From Certhia americana (lineage: Eukaryota > Chordata > Aves > Passeriformes > Certhiidae), in contig CM031869.1 of NCBI GenBank assembly GCA_018697195.1, positions 14,523,053-14,587,052 on the forward strand: DNA of 64,000 nt. The letters are read 5' to 3'. The notes under the pieces are model-generated. The model saw only the letters and a list, made by a program, of their open reading frames with translations, searched no databases and had not been told where the DNA came from. Below, in pieces: positions 1-12,262 of this stretch; positions within the stretch are counted from its first letter, which is position 1; every line of letters starts with the position of its first letter. The position numbers and the translations under genes were made by a program.

Positions 1-2159
1 CTCACTGTGGAGAACAGCACACTGAGCAGAGCCAGAGCCTGAGGATTTGGGAGGGGTGCTCACTGAGGAATCAGAGGAAAAAGATCTCAGCAGAAGATCA
101 TTATTTTATCATCTTCCACCTTCTCCAAGGACTATTTCAAAACCATCTGTTAATAGAGATCCTTCAAGGGATCCAAGCTGCATGGATTTTGTGCAGTTCC
201 ATGACTTCTGTCCTGACACAACCACAGGGATGTGCACAGCACACGCTAAAGTCTTTTTAAATGTTTGAAAGAACAGAGAATACTAATTTATGATTACTTA
301 ATTATCCATTAGAGGTCTCTCAAATTCTTGATTCCTTAAAAAGCAAACAAAAAAAATCCCCAAACCCCACATTGTTTCACTGTGACACAGTGCAACATTT
401 GTGTCCTGAGGCATCCAACAAACAGAAAAAAATCTAACAGAATATCTCTGAGAAGACGAGTAAATATTTTTTATATAATTTTAAATAAATTTTAGAACTA
501 ATCAGTGCCAATGTCCAATCAAAGGCAACGTTTTTATGACTCTTACTTTTTTTCTGCCTTCTCCTGCCATTTCCAAAATGCCGAGCAAATAGTGATCAGA
601 CTGCATTTAGGAGACTCTTATTTTAAAACCACCCATCTTGAGACTGATCGTGAGCTTTCATTTTAGAAAGCAGCATCTGTTTTGTCTTTTGGAACATACA
701 CACAAAAGTAAAATCTTCCCTCAAAGTATTTACACTCAACTTTGGATATGTCAGGGAGTAGGAACTGGAAAGTAACATCCAGTGGACTCAGAGGAAACTC
801 TTGAAGAGAAGCAGCCCACTAGAAATAGGATCGGGTTCCTGACTAAAAAATGACAATAAGATGTCTTTGTTATCAGTATTTAATGTAAGGCCTTAGTGCT
901 TTAGAAAATGATACTGATATAATGAATCCTTCCTTTTGACCACTAAACAAAAAGATGTTTGCAGTTTATTGGTTATATGAATTTTTAATTATGATGATTT
1001 TTATTTTCGAATATAAACATATGAAACCATAAAGAATAGAACATACATTCTTTGGGTAACTGATCAACATTTGGAGCAAGACTTTCTTTTGACTGATCTA
1101 TCTTAACCTAACTCTGCCTTTGTTAACAATGAATATTTTTATACTAGAAGTATATATTCAGTAATAAATTAAAAGAAAAAATCCCCTGCCAGTTAATATT
1201 TTTGTGTACCTAACCGTTACATTGTAGAATGAAAACAATAATCAAAAATAGTATTTATTTCATTCAGGCTGTGATTCTGTACTTTAGCTAAGAAAATAAG
1301 ATTTTTCCTAGGATTAAGAGCAATTACATGTGTAAAGATCTAGGTTTTACTTTTTTACCAAGTTCTGCTGAAAGAGTCCAAACAAATACAATTTGTTTGT
1401 ATGATCCCTGCAGACATTCCTGTGGCTATATAAAAAGTAATAAAAATGATAGAGAATCCGTGGATAGTAAAACCAACTTGAATTTCCATTCATTCCAGTG
1501 ACACAGAAATGAGTTGCATTTGAATGCACTGCAGTGAGAAAAACAGGATTCTGTTTATAGCTCAGGCCCAGTTATCAGAGGGCCTTTATTCTGCTCTGTG
1601 GTAAAAAGTGCACCTGTGCTAGAGGGGCACACTGGTACTTGAGCTCTAACTGAAGATTTAAAAATAAATTATAATATTAGACCAGCAGTATCTATTCCAC
1701 TGATATTCATCAGACTGCAGGAACAGGTACTAGACAAAAGCCAGAGGAGTTCCATGCACCTTTTTCCTTTTTTCTAATATTTTAGCTTCTCTTTTTCTTC
1801 CAGAGCTTCACCTTTACGTTGCTTCCCTGCTGTGGATCGTTTAGCCCTGAGAGTCCCAGTGAAACACTGCAGATGTAAGAACATCCACTTCAGACTGGTT
1901 TGTAGCCATAATTCATTTTGCTGTGTGGATGTGGCATCTAGATTTATTAGGCCAAGATATAATTCCACAAAGTGGTTCACTCGATTGGGGATATTCATGC
2001 AAGATACAAGTGTTTAAGTAATAGCAGCTCTCTGTTTTATGGGAGGATCCACAAAGCCAGCAGCTCCTCAAGGACTCCTGAGCAGGTCACCCTGACCATT
2101 ACAGCAGCATGACACCCTTACAAACCTCATTCTCCTACTTTATCCACACAATAAAACCC
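1..2159. other. Gene-free stretch
   Basis: AT-rich unique sequence. The open frames present (longest about 74 codons) lack splice context or recognisable protein features. No interspersed repeat was recognised. Confidence 0.6.
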
Positions 2160-2186
2160 AAAAAAAAAAAAAAAAAAAAAAAAAAA
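2160..2186 (+). repeat. Poly-A tract, 27 bases
   Basis: An uninterrupted run of 27 A flanked on both sides by CCCA. There is no recognisable retroposed body upstream, so it is treated as a simple repeat. Confidence 0.95.
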
Positions 2187-2687
2187 CCCAAACAAACAGA
2201 AGAAAAGAAAGTAACTGGAAAATAACCAAATAATTTCTTCTTTTTCAATGACTGTTCACATAGGAAAAACACCTTCGAGAATCCTGCTCCATGCACAGGA
2301 AATTTATCATTCAATAATGCCATGCTTTAGAAAAAGGCATTTAAATAGAATGTAGGTGTTTTAAGTAGAGAAAATAAAACTCAAGTATACTAGTAGAACA
2401 AACATGGTAACATGACACAAATCTAAACCAAAATTAGCTTTCAGCTGAAGTGCACCTAAAATGGTGAATTTTTCCAAGAGAGAAATTAAACTTGCAATCC
2501 TTCTGCTCAGCTTACCGAGGGTTTTACCTGAACGTTTCAGTAAATCAACTACCAAAGACCTAAACCTTTATTGAAATCTCAGCTAAAATTGAGACAATTC
2601 ATGAGAATAAACTCTGTTCTTAGGGCTTCATTGCCACTTTCAAACTGGGCTGGCCTGGATTACAAATTACAAGCTGAATTAACTTGC

Positions 2688-2861
2688 CTGAGTCCACCCA
2701 AACACTGTGCAACAAAATCCTCCAGATTCGACTTTGAAAACAGACTCATGTTTTTATCTTCAAACACCCAAAAATACTCATAGGGAGACTTGGGCGTGCG
2801 TGAAGGGTTTACAGCAACTCTCAAAGGTGATTGTGGTGGGTTTTGAGCTTTATTCACGAAG
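2688..2861 (-). CDS. Candidate internal exon C, possible GC-AG intron downstream
   Basis: This minus-strand segment of 174 nt is symmetrical, with phase-2 borders on both sides. The acceptor has a pyrimidine tract and ends GTCAG. The proposed donor is AG|GCAAGT, the consensus of the minor GC-AG intron class, which lowers confidence. The peptide runs through NPPQSPLRVAVNPSRTPKSP, then YEYFWVFEDKNMSLFSKSNL and EDFVAQCLGGL. A possible next exon starts at 2559 on the minus strand after a 128-nt intron. It keeps the frame (SLVVDLLKRSGKTLGKLS and on) to a stop at 2358-2360 or to an earlier donor, so its end is undecided. If B and C share a gene, an exon that starts in phase 0 and ends in phase 2 is missing between them. 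The protein is not recognised. Confidence 0.3.
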
Positions 2862-5216
2862 CTGACGGGGGAACAAGGGCACTCCTCTGATTCATCAGCA
2901 GATGCCTCACTCCACAGACCCACACGAGTTCATTTGCATAAAGCCACTTCCAGAAATGAACTCTGCTTTCCTCTGACTCCCTGTCAGGCATCTTGCTGAA
3001 TTTCAGATTGACAATGTCAGCTCACAAAATTGAATTAAATGTAAAAGAGCTGACCAGGGAAGAGGGAGGAGTGGTTCCTGCACAACAGACTCCAGTGTGT
3101 CCACACTTTGCTGTTTCATTGTTGAGGCACTCTCAAATCAAAGAACATCAAATTCCAGAGTGATCTTATTTCATCACTCCTGGGAATGATGATGACTTTG
3201 GAGAAAGTCCACTACAGTTATGTGAGTCTCCAGCAGAAAATATGCCCAACAGTAAAACTTGACTTACTACACCAAAAGTTTTTTTTTAATTTATGACACC
3301 TCCTTACCAAGCTTTTGAAAAAAACAATTAGCTAAAGAGGTGTCACGTGTCATAAGACAAAAATAGCCTTATCTTATCAGAAAAGGAAATTTAACTTCAT
3401 TATAAGACTTGGAAAGCTTACATCCTGATATTATTCACATCATTACTTCCAGATGTCATGGGAAAACCAGCAATCAAGAGACAGAAACTAAGAGTCAATC
3501 AAAAACTGTACAAGAATATCTGCATCCCAGTTCTATACACAAAGGTTTTTATTTGGTTCCAGAAAGGAATTCGTTGTGGAACCTGTTTTTATCCAAGCTC
3601 AGATGCAATCACTCTTTCTTTCTTTAAACATTAAATTTGTGGAAAGACAACTCTAAATACCAGGGAACTGTGGCTAACACAGAAAGTGGTTTTCTAACTA
3701 AACCTATCCCACCCTGTTAAGTTTATGCAATTATGATATAGATTATATACAACTATAACACATATGGTTCCAATGCTCTTTCTAGCTTGCACTCTTTGTT
3801 CAGTCTTTCTGAATCATAGAATGATGTAAAGGAAAAAAGGCAAAACAAACACTAAATGTTAGGGTAGGGATGCATTGCCAACACTTTACCAAAGACAATA
3901 ACAGAGGTAGTTTTACATATATTAAGTATTTTTCAACTGTCAGGTGTAACCTACGTGTGCTTTGAATTGTAATATTAAAAAAGAGCCTATGTTTATTTCT
4001 TCATTGATGAAGCTTATTTGGAAGTATTAAACACACCATAAATTTGTCTTCTTCAGAAGGTTCTACATAATTAGAAAAATAGACTCTAAACCAAGTATTT
4101 TCAGTAAATGCTGAACTGGAAGACAATTCACTCTAAGACAAAGGAGATTATTCCTTCAGCTTTTCCCTAGTGCCTGGTAATTAGAAGCATTTTAACCAGG
4201 TCAAAATCCCACATCTCAGGACAATGTCAATGTCCTCTTCCTGCGACAGCCCAGAGGTACTACTCCTGATTATTTTATTTAATTCTGTGCATTATTCCAT
4301 AGCTGCCTCCCTGTGGATTTACATTCTGATTTTGTCACTTCCCATGGCAGATAGTGTCTGTCACACAGAAGCCAGCAAATAATCACCTCACTGAAATCTT
4401 CCCCTCAGCTCCTGACCCCTGGTTATGGTCAGGGGATGTGCAGCAATCACTACAGGCTCAGCAAGAGTCCAGCACACATGGGGGAGATTCTGAAGAGAAG
4501 ACCAAAATGAAGATGTTCTAATTGTCTCAGTTGTAACTCAGCTCCTTTAAACCCCCAGAGGAAGAAGCCCCACACCCATGAGTGAGGAAGGAATGCAGGA
4601 ACTGAGGGCTCTGGCACACAACCACTGCTGCTGGACCAGAAATCTCATGTTTTTAGCAATGTCAGGGTGCCCCTGGCTAAAGATATGGAACAAAAATGAA
4701 CTTGTTCTATTTGCACAGAACAAGTTCTAAACTGACTGAATAAACGATTAATAATGAATTAATATTTTCTTGGCCTTTCAAGCATCTTCTTTGGTTATTA
4801 GAGTGAGGCATTCATTAAAGCCACAGGATTAAAAACCCACATTTTTCACTTTATTGTACTGAAACTTTAAAATGTAGATAAAAGGTAGGATGAAGTGGAA
4901 GCTGTGGATTGCAGCAGTACCTGAGGGAACTTGCTTCCTTCAAAGGCCATCTGCACATTACAGAAATAGCACCAGTACCACAGGGACAGCAGAGTTTGCT
5001 TATCAGGGCACAATGGAGACGTGAATCTGTGACTGAGACTCCTGAATGCATCTCTAGCAGGGATGGGCCTCCACAGTGGTCAAAGGTCACCCACTCATGT
5101 GGAAATCTCTCTCCCAGCTCTGTCTGTGGGGACAGAGCCTGTGGGGATGGAAGAGGCTGAAGGACAGCCGTGCTTTGGGCTGAAACATGCAATGAGCCAG
5201 AACTAGACACACTCAC
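2862..5216. other. Gap between candidate exons C and B
   Basis: If the minus-strand gene is real, this is intron plus at least one unrecognised exon needed to reconcile the splice phases. A frame around 4310-4400 on the minus strand is open but lacks a donor. It contains the hairpin at 4698-4727. Confidence 0.4.
4698..4727. repeat. Perfect inverted repeat, 11-bp arms
   Basis: GAACTTGTTCT at 4698-4708 and its exact reverse complement AGAACAAGTTC at 4717-4727, separated by eight bases. It could form a hairpin. TGTTCT and AGAACA are also steroid-receptor half-sites, here in an everted arrangement. Confidence 0.9.
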
Positions 5217-5430
5217 GAGTGGCGGCCAGCCCCATTTAAAGGTAGTTTTTAAAATGTCTTTGTAGGGCTCCCATGACTCTTCACCATCAGTGATAAACCC
5301 TAACGAGGCAAGTTTGTCATACATGCACCTTCTCTGGCAACACTGGAACAGTTCAGGCAACTGGGAGAACACCCATCTGACCGTGTTCACTCCTAATCCA
5401 GAAGAAAGGCTTTCCAATGAGTCTGTAGGA
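5217..5430 (-). CDS. Candidate internal exon B (unidentified protein)
   Basis: On the minus strand this 214-nt segment has a pyrimidine-rich acceptor ending TTCAG and a near-perfect GTGAGT donor. One split base plus 71 codons are open. The peptide includes VNTVRWVFSQLPELFQCC, then YDKLASLGFITDGEESWEPY and KDILKTTFKWGWPPL, suggesting a soluble, largely helical region with no membrane segment. Past the donor the same frame runs on toward 4851 but becomes Ser/Pro/Cys-rich, as noncoding frames do. It starts after a phase-2 intron and ends in phase 0, so it cannot directly follow candidate exon A, which also ends in phase 0. It lies on the same strand and downstream of A in the direction of transcription. 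The family is not recognised; chance or an expressed pseudogene are alternatives. Confidence 0.37.
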
Positions 5431-6531
5431 CTGAAGTCACAGAAGCCAAAGACAGGCCCAAGGATTTTTTTTGTTTGCTGTTTTTTTCTCTAACTTGATA
5501 AACAAATCCCACCCAGGATGCTTAGCAGATTCCTGCCCTGGGGGTTTCTGTGCATCCAAGACTCCAACACTGCGAGCATCTTTGCTAAGGTAGCATAAAA
5601 TTTCAGAGCACATAGTTAATGTTCAAATGGCAGAGTATATCGATTCTCTGCCCATCCCCTAGTATCTTAAGTTTACCCAGAAGACTATTTTATTTAATTA
5701 ACTTGGTGCTTTATTAATATAAATATTCCGCTATTGATCATAAGAGAAGCTGACGCATGTTTGAGTCAGACATACATCACATCCATTAAATGGAGCTCCA
5801 CTTAGAAGAGTAGTTGGCTCTAAATCAAGGTAAATGGCAGCAAGTGCTCCTTTGGGATGACAGGGCTTAGCTGAATCTATAACATTTTTACGGAGCTAGT
5901 TTTCTTAAAAGCAGAAAACGTATGGAAATTAGATATGAAAATGGTCTCTCCTTGCACGTATCAATTAAGCATGTCAATACCTTAATTAAATTGCTCAGCT
6001 TAATGAGATTTATACCAATGAATATGTTTTATAGTTATAATAGATTTTTTGGCTACTGTTCAAGATGTCAAATAAATTGTGAAAAGAGGATTAAAAAAAA
6101 GTAGTAATTGACATTCTGAACTGAAGCCAGTATTTTTTCTCCTCATTTTTTCCCTTCATTCATGTGATTTTGGAGAACGTATAAATAAAGTAATGAACCC
6201 TGTAATAGCTTTGCTTTTAAAAATGCCTTTCTTTTCCAGGTCTAATCCTTCTTATCAAGTTCTCTAAGTAGCACACATTTGAATTAAGGAGCACTTCAGC
6301 CTAAATGATTATAGGGTTTTTCCCCTTTGAGGCTCACTACGATGCCTTTCCTCCAAGCAAAAACTAAGAAGAACTTTTCTTTCCAAACATGCAGTTACTA
6401 CAAAGACTTCTTGTCAGACTAGGGCAGCACAAATGCCTCGAAGCACAAGGATCTCACACCACAAGCAATGGGGACTTCTACTACCATCCTGGACTGCTTC
6501 CAGTTTTGCATCCACCTTCTCTGGGGTGAAG

Positions 6532-6560
6532 AAAAAAAAAAAAAAAAAAAAAAAAAAAAA
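6532..6560 (+). repeat. Poly-A tract, 29 bases
   Basis: Uninterrupted A run about 100 bases left of the recognisable CR1 3' end. CR1 elements do not end in poly-A, so it is not that element's tail. Confidence 0.95.
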
Positions 6561-6599
6561 GCACTGGATGCTGAATTTCCTGGCATAATTCCTGGCTCC

Positions 6600-6722
6600 A
6601 TCCTAAATGTACTCTGCAACCTTGACAAAACCATCAGCTGTGTCAGTAACACAGCTCTACACTAAATGAGTTGGACTTTGGTGATCCTTGTGGGTCCCTT
6701 CCAGCTCAGGATATTCTAAGAC
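6600..6722 (+). repeat. CR1 LINE fragment, extreme 3' end
   Basis: The stretch from about 6666 (GTTGGACTTTGGTGATCC, then GTGGGTCCCTTCCAGCTCAG and GATATTCTAAG) is the characteristic 3' end of avian CR1 in sense orientation. Only the last 60 bases or so match clearly; the left border is uncertain because the sequence upstream is diverged. The terminal octamer repeats are reduced to about one degenerate unit. It is a 5'-truncated, non-coding copy. Confidence 0.8.
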
Positions 6723-9227
6723 AAGGATTTATATGTGAGAAATGCTTGACTTTCATGTAAAAATGAAGTATCTTCTCAAGTGGGAAGTGTTGCAGAAGTG
6801 CCTTCCCTGCAATTGCTGCAGAGCACCCCCACCCCCCCAGCAGGACTGCAAGTGAGCAGACAACACAAAGCACCTCTTCTCTGCCAAAAACAAACAAGGA
6901 GAAAATTCTGTTCACATGTGATTCTCTCTCTCGTCGCCTGGTAAAAAATTAAAAAAAAAAAAAATGAAGATAACAAAAACCATCCCAGGGGAGCTTCAAG
7001 TATAAAACCCCTAAGTAAAACAAGAGCAATTATTATTCCTTCACCTCTCCTCTCAGCTGAACCATCTATTGAATTTTATTTGAAAAGAAATATCTAGCTC
7101 AAGCCTTTGCATAACTTAAATTTCAGGTTCCTGTTAAAGTGAAGAGATTCTGCCTGTAAATACTTAAAGAAAGCATTTATTTTAGTTATTCTATGAACTG
7201 CACCAGTTTTGTAAGACCTCTAACTAAATGTAATTAAAACCAACTGACAACTTGACAGTGGACCTTCAGAACCAAGAAATGGAGTAGCTTTATGCTCTTT
7301 CACATCTTATTTCTGGTCAGTAAGAGACAAACCTTGTGTTTTGACTTTATTTCTTATCCTTATTAAATGTTTTCTCTGTAAAGCCAACCTAATTTTTCTC
7401 CTTTATCAAAACACTAAATTGATTTCTTTAGCTGAATTCCATGCCAGCATCTATGACAGTGAAGGATAAACTCCTTGATATAAAGGAGTTTGTTAGATTT
7501 AAAAAAAACCCAACCTTAAGAACAAGGGCTGAAATGTCAGGAAAGAAGAAGAGGAATAATTTGCACAAGTCTCATCCTACCTCTCCCCATTATTTTTACA
7601 AATATCTAAGACATGAACTGATCTTTCAGTTAACATAAGCAGAATTTGCTGTACTTCTGGCAGTGATTTTCATGTAGTGAAGTGCTATTATGTAAATAAA
7701 ATAGAAAGTAATTTCTGATTTGATTCTGGTACCCACTGTTTTCTCCACACAGGTGAACTACAACCAAATGCTTGCTGTTGGAATGGCATCGTTTCACTCA
7801 GAGTGTTTGGTTACACCCTGAAAATTCCAGCTGACCATTTCAGTGGAGCTTTCCATTCCTTTGCTGCAGCAGTGGGTAGGCTGGGCTAAAGGAATACCAA
7901 ACACTAATTCATTACACACTGCTAAATGAAGAACTAATAAACTACATTCCCCCCCAAAAAATTACCCATTCCAGCCAGCTAGGAAGGCCTAGAAGAGAGG
8001 TTAAAAACCAAGGAAGTCAGAGCTTTCCCACGTGGTTTGTCTGTTGCCACCTCCCCAAGAGCAATCTCTTCATTACAGAAGTGTGGATGTGGATTATGCT
8101 CTTTTCCCATCATTCAGAACTGCATTTTTTCCCCCTTTTTCTGCACTGATGACATTAAATTGGTTTGCTCCCTCACGGTACATTCTCAGAACATCTCCCC
8201 TTTTTTCTTTTATGCCTAAATTTCATTCTCATGGCCATTTGTGAAACTGCAGATGAAAGGGTAATATTTTTAAATAAAAACTATTCAACTTTTACTTTTG
8301 ACATCATTTAACACTAAATATTTCATATAAAAAATTGATGACAGGTGTGACATCTCCATACATCACTACTAGAGACAGCAGTATCTGCATGATAACTTTA
8401 AATCTTAGTTTTCCTAGGGAAGGTCAGAATCCATGAAGCAAAGAAACTACATAGCAAATTGCTGGATTATATGTAATTTCTTAAAGAACATTTATTTTCC
8501 AAATCTTTCATCCACTAAAAATGAAAAGCAGCACTAGTTTCAGCTCAAGCAATAATGCATAGCAAAGCTGAACCCCTTACAACTGCTTAAGTGTTCCACA
8601 TCTATGAATAATGGGAGGATTTGATTGGTTAAGAGAGAAAAAATTTAATTTTTCTTCTTGGTACTTGTTCTAAACCAGGTACACAGCTTTGTTATAAAAT
8701 GTTCTGTGGTCTTCCTGGAAAAGGATGAACAGAGACGTTCACGGATTTAAAAAAAAAAGCATTTAATCAAAAGACTTTATGCAGAACCAAACCAAAAGTC
8801 ATCCTTAACAGCGAAGTAATATTAAGCTATTTAAATATTTGACTGATTAGAGCTAATCACTTGAGAAAAAACATTGTTTTTTCCTCAGTGTTAATGAGAC
8901 TGAAGTTTTGGGTATCTGACTCCAAATCACAGAAACTACAGAATCAAAGCTGGAACACCCTAATGAGCAGATTTTCTCATTACTGAAGAAGTTGCTCAGG
9001 ATTTCTTCTCTTTAATAAAAAGTTACAGGATTCTTTTGACAATTCATATTTTAAGCAGTATCTCAAAGGCAGAATTTTCTGAGAATGACAAGCTGCAGAA
9101 AACCCAGTTTTGCTGTAGCACCACTGTCCTGCAGAAGCATCAAAAAGTTCTAGAGAAGCTTCTCCAAACTTTTGGTGCTTTACAGTACTTTAACTTGCAA
9201 TTTCAGGCATCAGCAATATATTTATTA

Positions 9228-9290
9228 AAAAACAACAAAAAATCAAACAAACAAAACCCACAAAAACTAAAACAAACCAACCAACCAAAG
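9228..9290 (+). repeat. A/C-rich low-complexity tract
   Basis: Degenerate CAAA/CCAA repeats (AACAACAAAAAATCAAACAA, CAAACCAACCAACCAAAGG) with almost no G or T. Confidence 0.85.
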
Positions 9291-10680
9291 GTCACCACAT
9301 TCTGGAGCAGCACTGCTCACACCTCGCCCCAACTGCTGCAGTGACCTTCAAATCAGGACCTCAGAATGAAACACTTCAGCTCTATAAACAGAAAACACTG
9401 TTCATTTACTTTAAACCAAAGCTCGCAACACATTCCACAAAAATAACTGTCCTTCAAATAAAGTAGAACTACTGCTTTAATGAGCTGTTGCTTTAAGTTT
9501 TACTTGATGAAGAGGTACTTTTAAATGTCAAATTATTAAAACATACATGCCAAGAGCAAATAACTAGAGAATATCTACATTGTGAATATATTTGTATATA
9601 AAAGAGGCAAGATGTTTCTTCAAAGCTAAGTATTCAATTATGCAGAAAATAAAGTCACAGTAATGAACTGCTTTTTAGCACGTCATGTTAAAACCTTCAC
9701 TTAAGTACTGTTCTGTAGGCTAAAAGAGAAAATATGTTACAAATATTGTCTAAAACATATAAAGTATTTTTAATGGGGAACTAATACTAAATATTTTACT
9801 TTTAATGAAATCAGCTAAGACTAAGCGTGCCAAGGATGAATGCAGCCAGTGTCTGTTGGATAAGGAATTGATGAATGTTTGGCAATACTAAGTACCCAGT
9901 GTGTTCCACCTTCCTGGAGGGTTTGGTGAGACAGAAAGTCAGAGTTTCTGAGTGTATAACATGGTAACCATCTTGCCTACCTGTGCCAAGGTGAATCCAT
10001 CCTGCCTCACACCCCAACACCAGCACAGCACAGCAAAACCTTGGAGAGCATTTCTTATTTTCCACTTTGAATGGGAACTTTTAGCACCTGATCCAGAGTC
10101 AGAATTGCAAGCCCAGAAGGACCCAGCTTGTATTAGAGCATTATAGATCAAGGGGACCTTAAAATTCAACGTTTTTTTTCAATGTGCATTAAAGAAGTTA
10201 CAAAATACTAGACAGATACATCAAGTGGTTACCAGAGTGCTCTCTTCAGAAACTTGTTTATGAGTAGAAAAGGGTTCTTTAGATGCTTTCAGCAGGGTCA
10301 AATTTGAAAAGGTTCAGCTCCTTCCATGAGAGAAGACATTAAAAAAATTGCACCTAATTTAAAGTAAGGCCTTTATAGATGGTTGAGGTGCCACGTTCTG
10401 GTTCAGTGGGGAAGAAGAGGTCAAGAGTTGCCTTTTTTCACTGTCTCCTCACATTTTCTTCCACAGATCTTCTCAGAGACTCCTCACCACAGCAAGTGAA
10501 CCTGTCCTAAGGCAAGGCTGGCTCCACATGGAGCTCAGGGCACCCCAAACCCTGCAGGCTTCCAGGCTGGAGATGCTGCTCCAAGATCCTGAGCTCGGCC
10601 AAGGGACAACCCTCAAACACTGCCAACAACAGCTGGCTGGGAGCAAAGCCCATCCCATCAGAAATGCTCCAAAGCCTCCC

Positions 10681-10708
10681 AAAAAAAAAAAAAAGAAAAA
10701 AAAAAAAA
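10681..10708 (+). repeat. Poly-A tract with one G
   Basis: 28 bases of A interrupted once by G. It reads as poly-Lys or poly-Phe in open frames crossing it. Confidence 0.95.
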
Positions 10709-12157
10709 TTATCCTTCTGACTCAGGAAAAGGGGTTCTTTTGGTGGCAGCCACTGGAGAACAGACCATGGGTGAAGTCCGCTGCTTGGGTGGTGGCAGCT
10801 TCTCTTTTCTCTCCCTCTGTTGTTTTGAGAGGGAAGACACGAGTCTGTAGAGGATTCCAAATTGCTTTTTCAGCTTGGTATCATGACAAAGGTTGGCAAG
10901 CTTCATTTCCAAAGGCAAACTTTCTTTTCTCACGGAAACGTATGATTTTCAGGTGACTTTACATTTAAAAATCAGATTTATCCAATATGACCTTTAAAAC
11001 CTCCATCCTTCTGCCAACATTGCCATGGCTCAGTGGTCAACTTCTATTGTTTTTATTTGCAACCTATTCTACTAAGAAAACAATGTACTTTCTAAAGCCT
11101 GAATGCCTGCTATCTTTACGGTTTTAATTTGCTGACAATGCCAATTGTTTGGTCTTCTAGTGATTTATCAAAAAGTTATTTCATGCTAAACAACTTGCAA
11201 GGATGGAAAGGAGGACAAGAAAAATCAGTGGGTTTAGGTGAACTTGATAGAACTATGCAATTTGTTAGTATTTTAGGCTAAACAAATTTTTGCTGAGCTA
11301 TTTTCTCTAGGCAAATAATATCCAAGTGCAGACAGGAGAGATAAACAATTAATAAAAGTCACTCAAATGTGAAACTCGTAACTTCATTTGTTTTGCACAA
11401 TTCAAGAGCAGCTCACAATCTCATACTTCTTCATATCCTTGAAGAAATATTAGACTGCAGTATTATCTAGAGAATATTCTTTGAAGCATATGCAGTTGTA
11501 CATATACATATTTTTACCAAGCTAATATTAAATAAGTGAAATTTCATGTTCTGGGGCATATTGAAAATTATTATATGATTATATGAGAAACCAACAAGAA
11601 CAAAACCACCACACCCATGCCCTATACACATACAAACCCTCTCACCTTAATACTAAATTAATTTGGAACAGGGAAGAAAATCAAGGGAATCAAAAATTGT
11701 CTCAGGTTAAATCTAACTATGATGACAAATAAGGAGTGCAAAATTGTGTTCTCAGTGACCACAACCATAAATTGAAGGTCTGCAGCTCAGAATACGGTTT
11801 AGCTGGGTTTTTTTCTTATGCTTTTATCATGTACGAGCCAGCCTAATTATTGCTGATACTGTGTTTAACTTAAGACATCAGGACTTCTCATTATCAGAAA
11901 CTAAACAACCTGGGGATGGGGAAATTGATTTAATTTCTGAAGTTCTCTGGGCTGTAACCAGTCTCAAGTCCTACCAAAGAAGCACAAGAACAATAACTGT
12001 GAGAGCCACAAGGATGATTTCCTCAGTCCCATACCACACACACACAAAATCTCTGTGTATTCCTCTCTGGTCAGCTTTCCCTGCTTCCACCTCTTGCATA
12101 CTTCATATTTCAGCTGGAGTTCTTCCTGGCACCTTTGCTTGAATTCCTGCTCATTGG

Positions 12158-12262
12158 GGTGGACTGGTTGAGTTGGAGACGTTGTCCCTGCCCGTGGCAG
12201 AGGGTTTGAACTACAGGATCCCTAAGTTCCATTCCAAGACAAATCATTCTGTGGTTGTTGAT
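12158..12262 (+). repeat. CR1 LINE fragment, 3' end
   Basis: Matches the CR1 3' region in sense orientation: a CCCTGCCCGTGGCAGAGGG block, then AGGATCCCTAAGTTCCATTC and CATTCTGTGGTTGTTGATCC, which resembles the terminal ATTCTRTG octamers. Divergence from the remembered consensus is substantial, so this is an old insertion. It is severely 5'-truncated and carries no coding capacity. The left edge is approximate. Confidence 0.8.

Larger units (their letters stand above)
5431..12157. other. Gene-free stretch with one CR1 fragment
   Basis: AT-rich unique DNA with poly-A tracts and the CR1 end near 6.7 kb. The open frames at 8.0-8.2, 9.0-9.3, 9.8-10.1 and 10.5-10.9 kb are low in information content or cross homopolymers. 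None has convincing splice borders. Confidence 0.55.

Noticed and set aside
4851..5216. Left half of the 188-codon minus-strand frame
   Set aside because: It continues in frame past the GTGAGT donor but its composition turns Ser/Pro/Cys-rich; only the part right of 5217 is kept as a candidate exon.
6532..6560. Poly-A tract considered as a SINE or processed-transcript tail
   Set aside because: No retroposed body, target duplication or polyadenylation signal lies upstream, and the nearby CR1 does not use poly-A.
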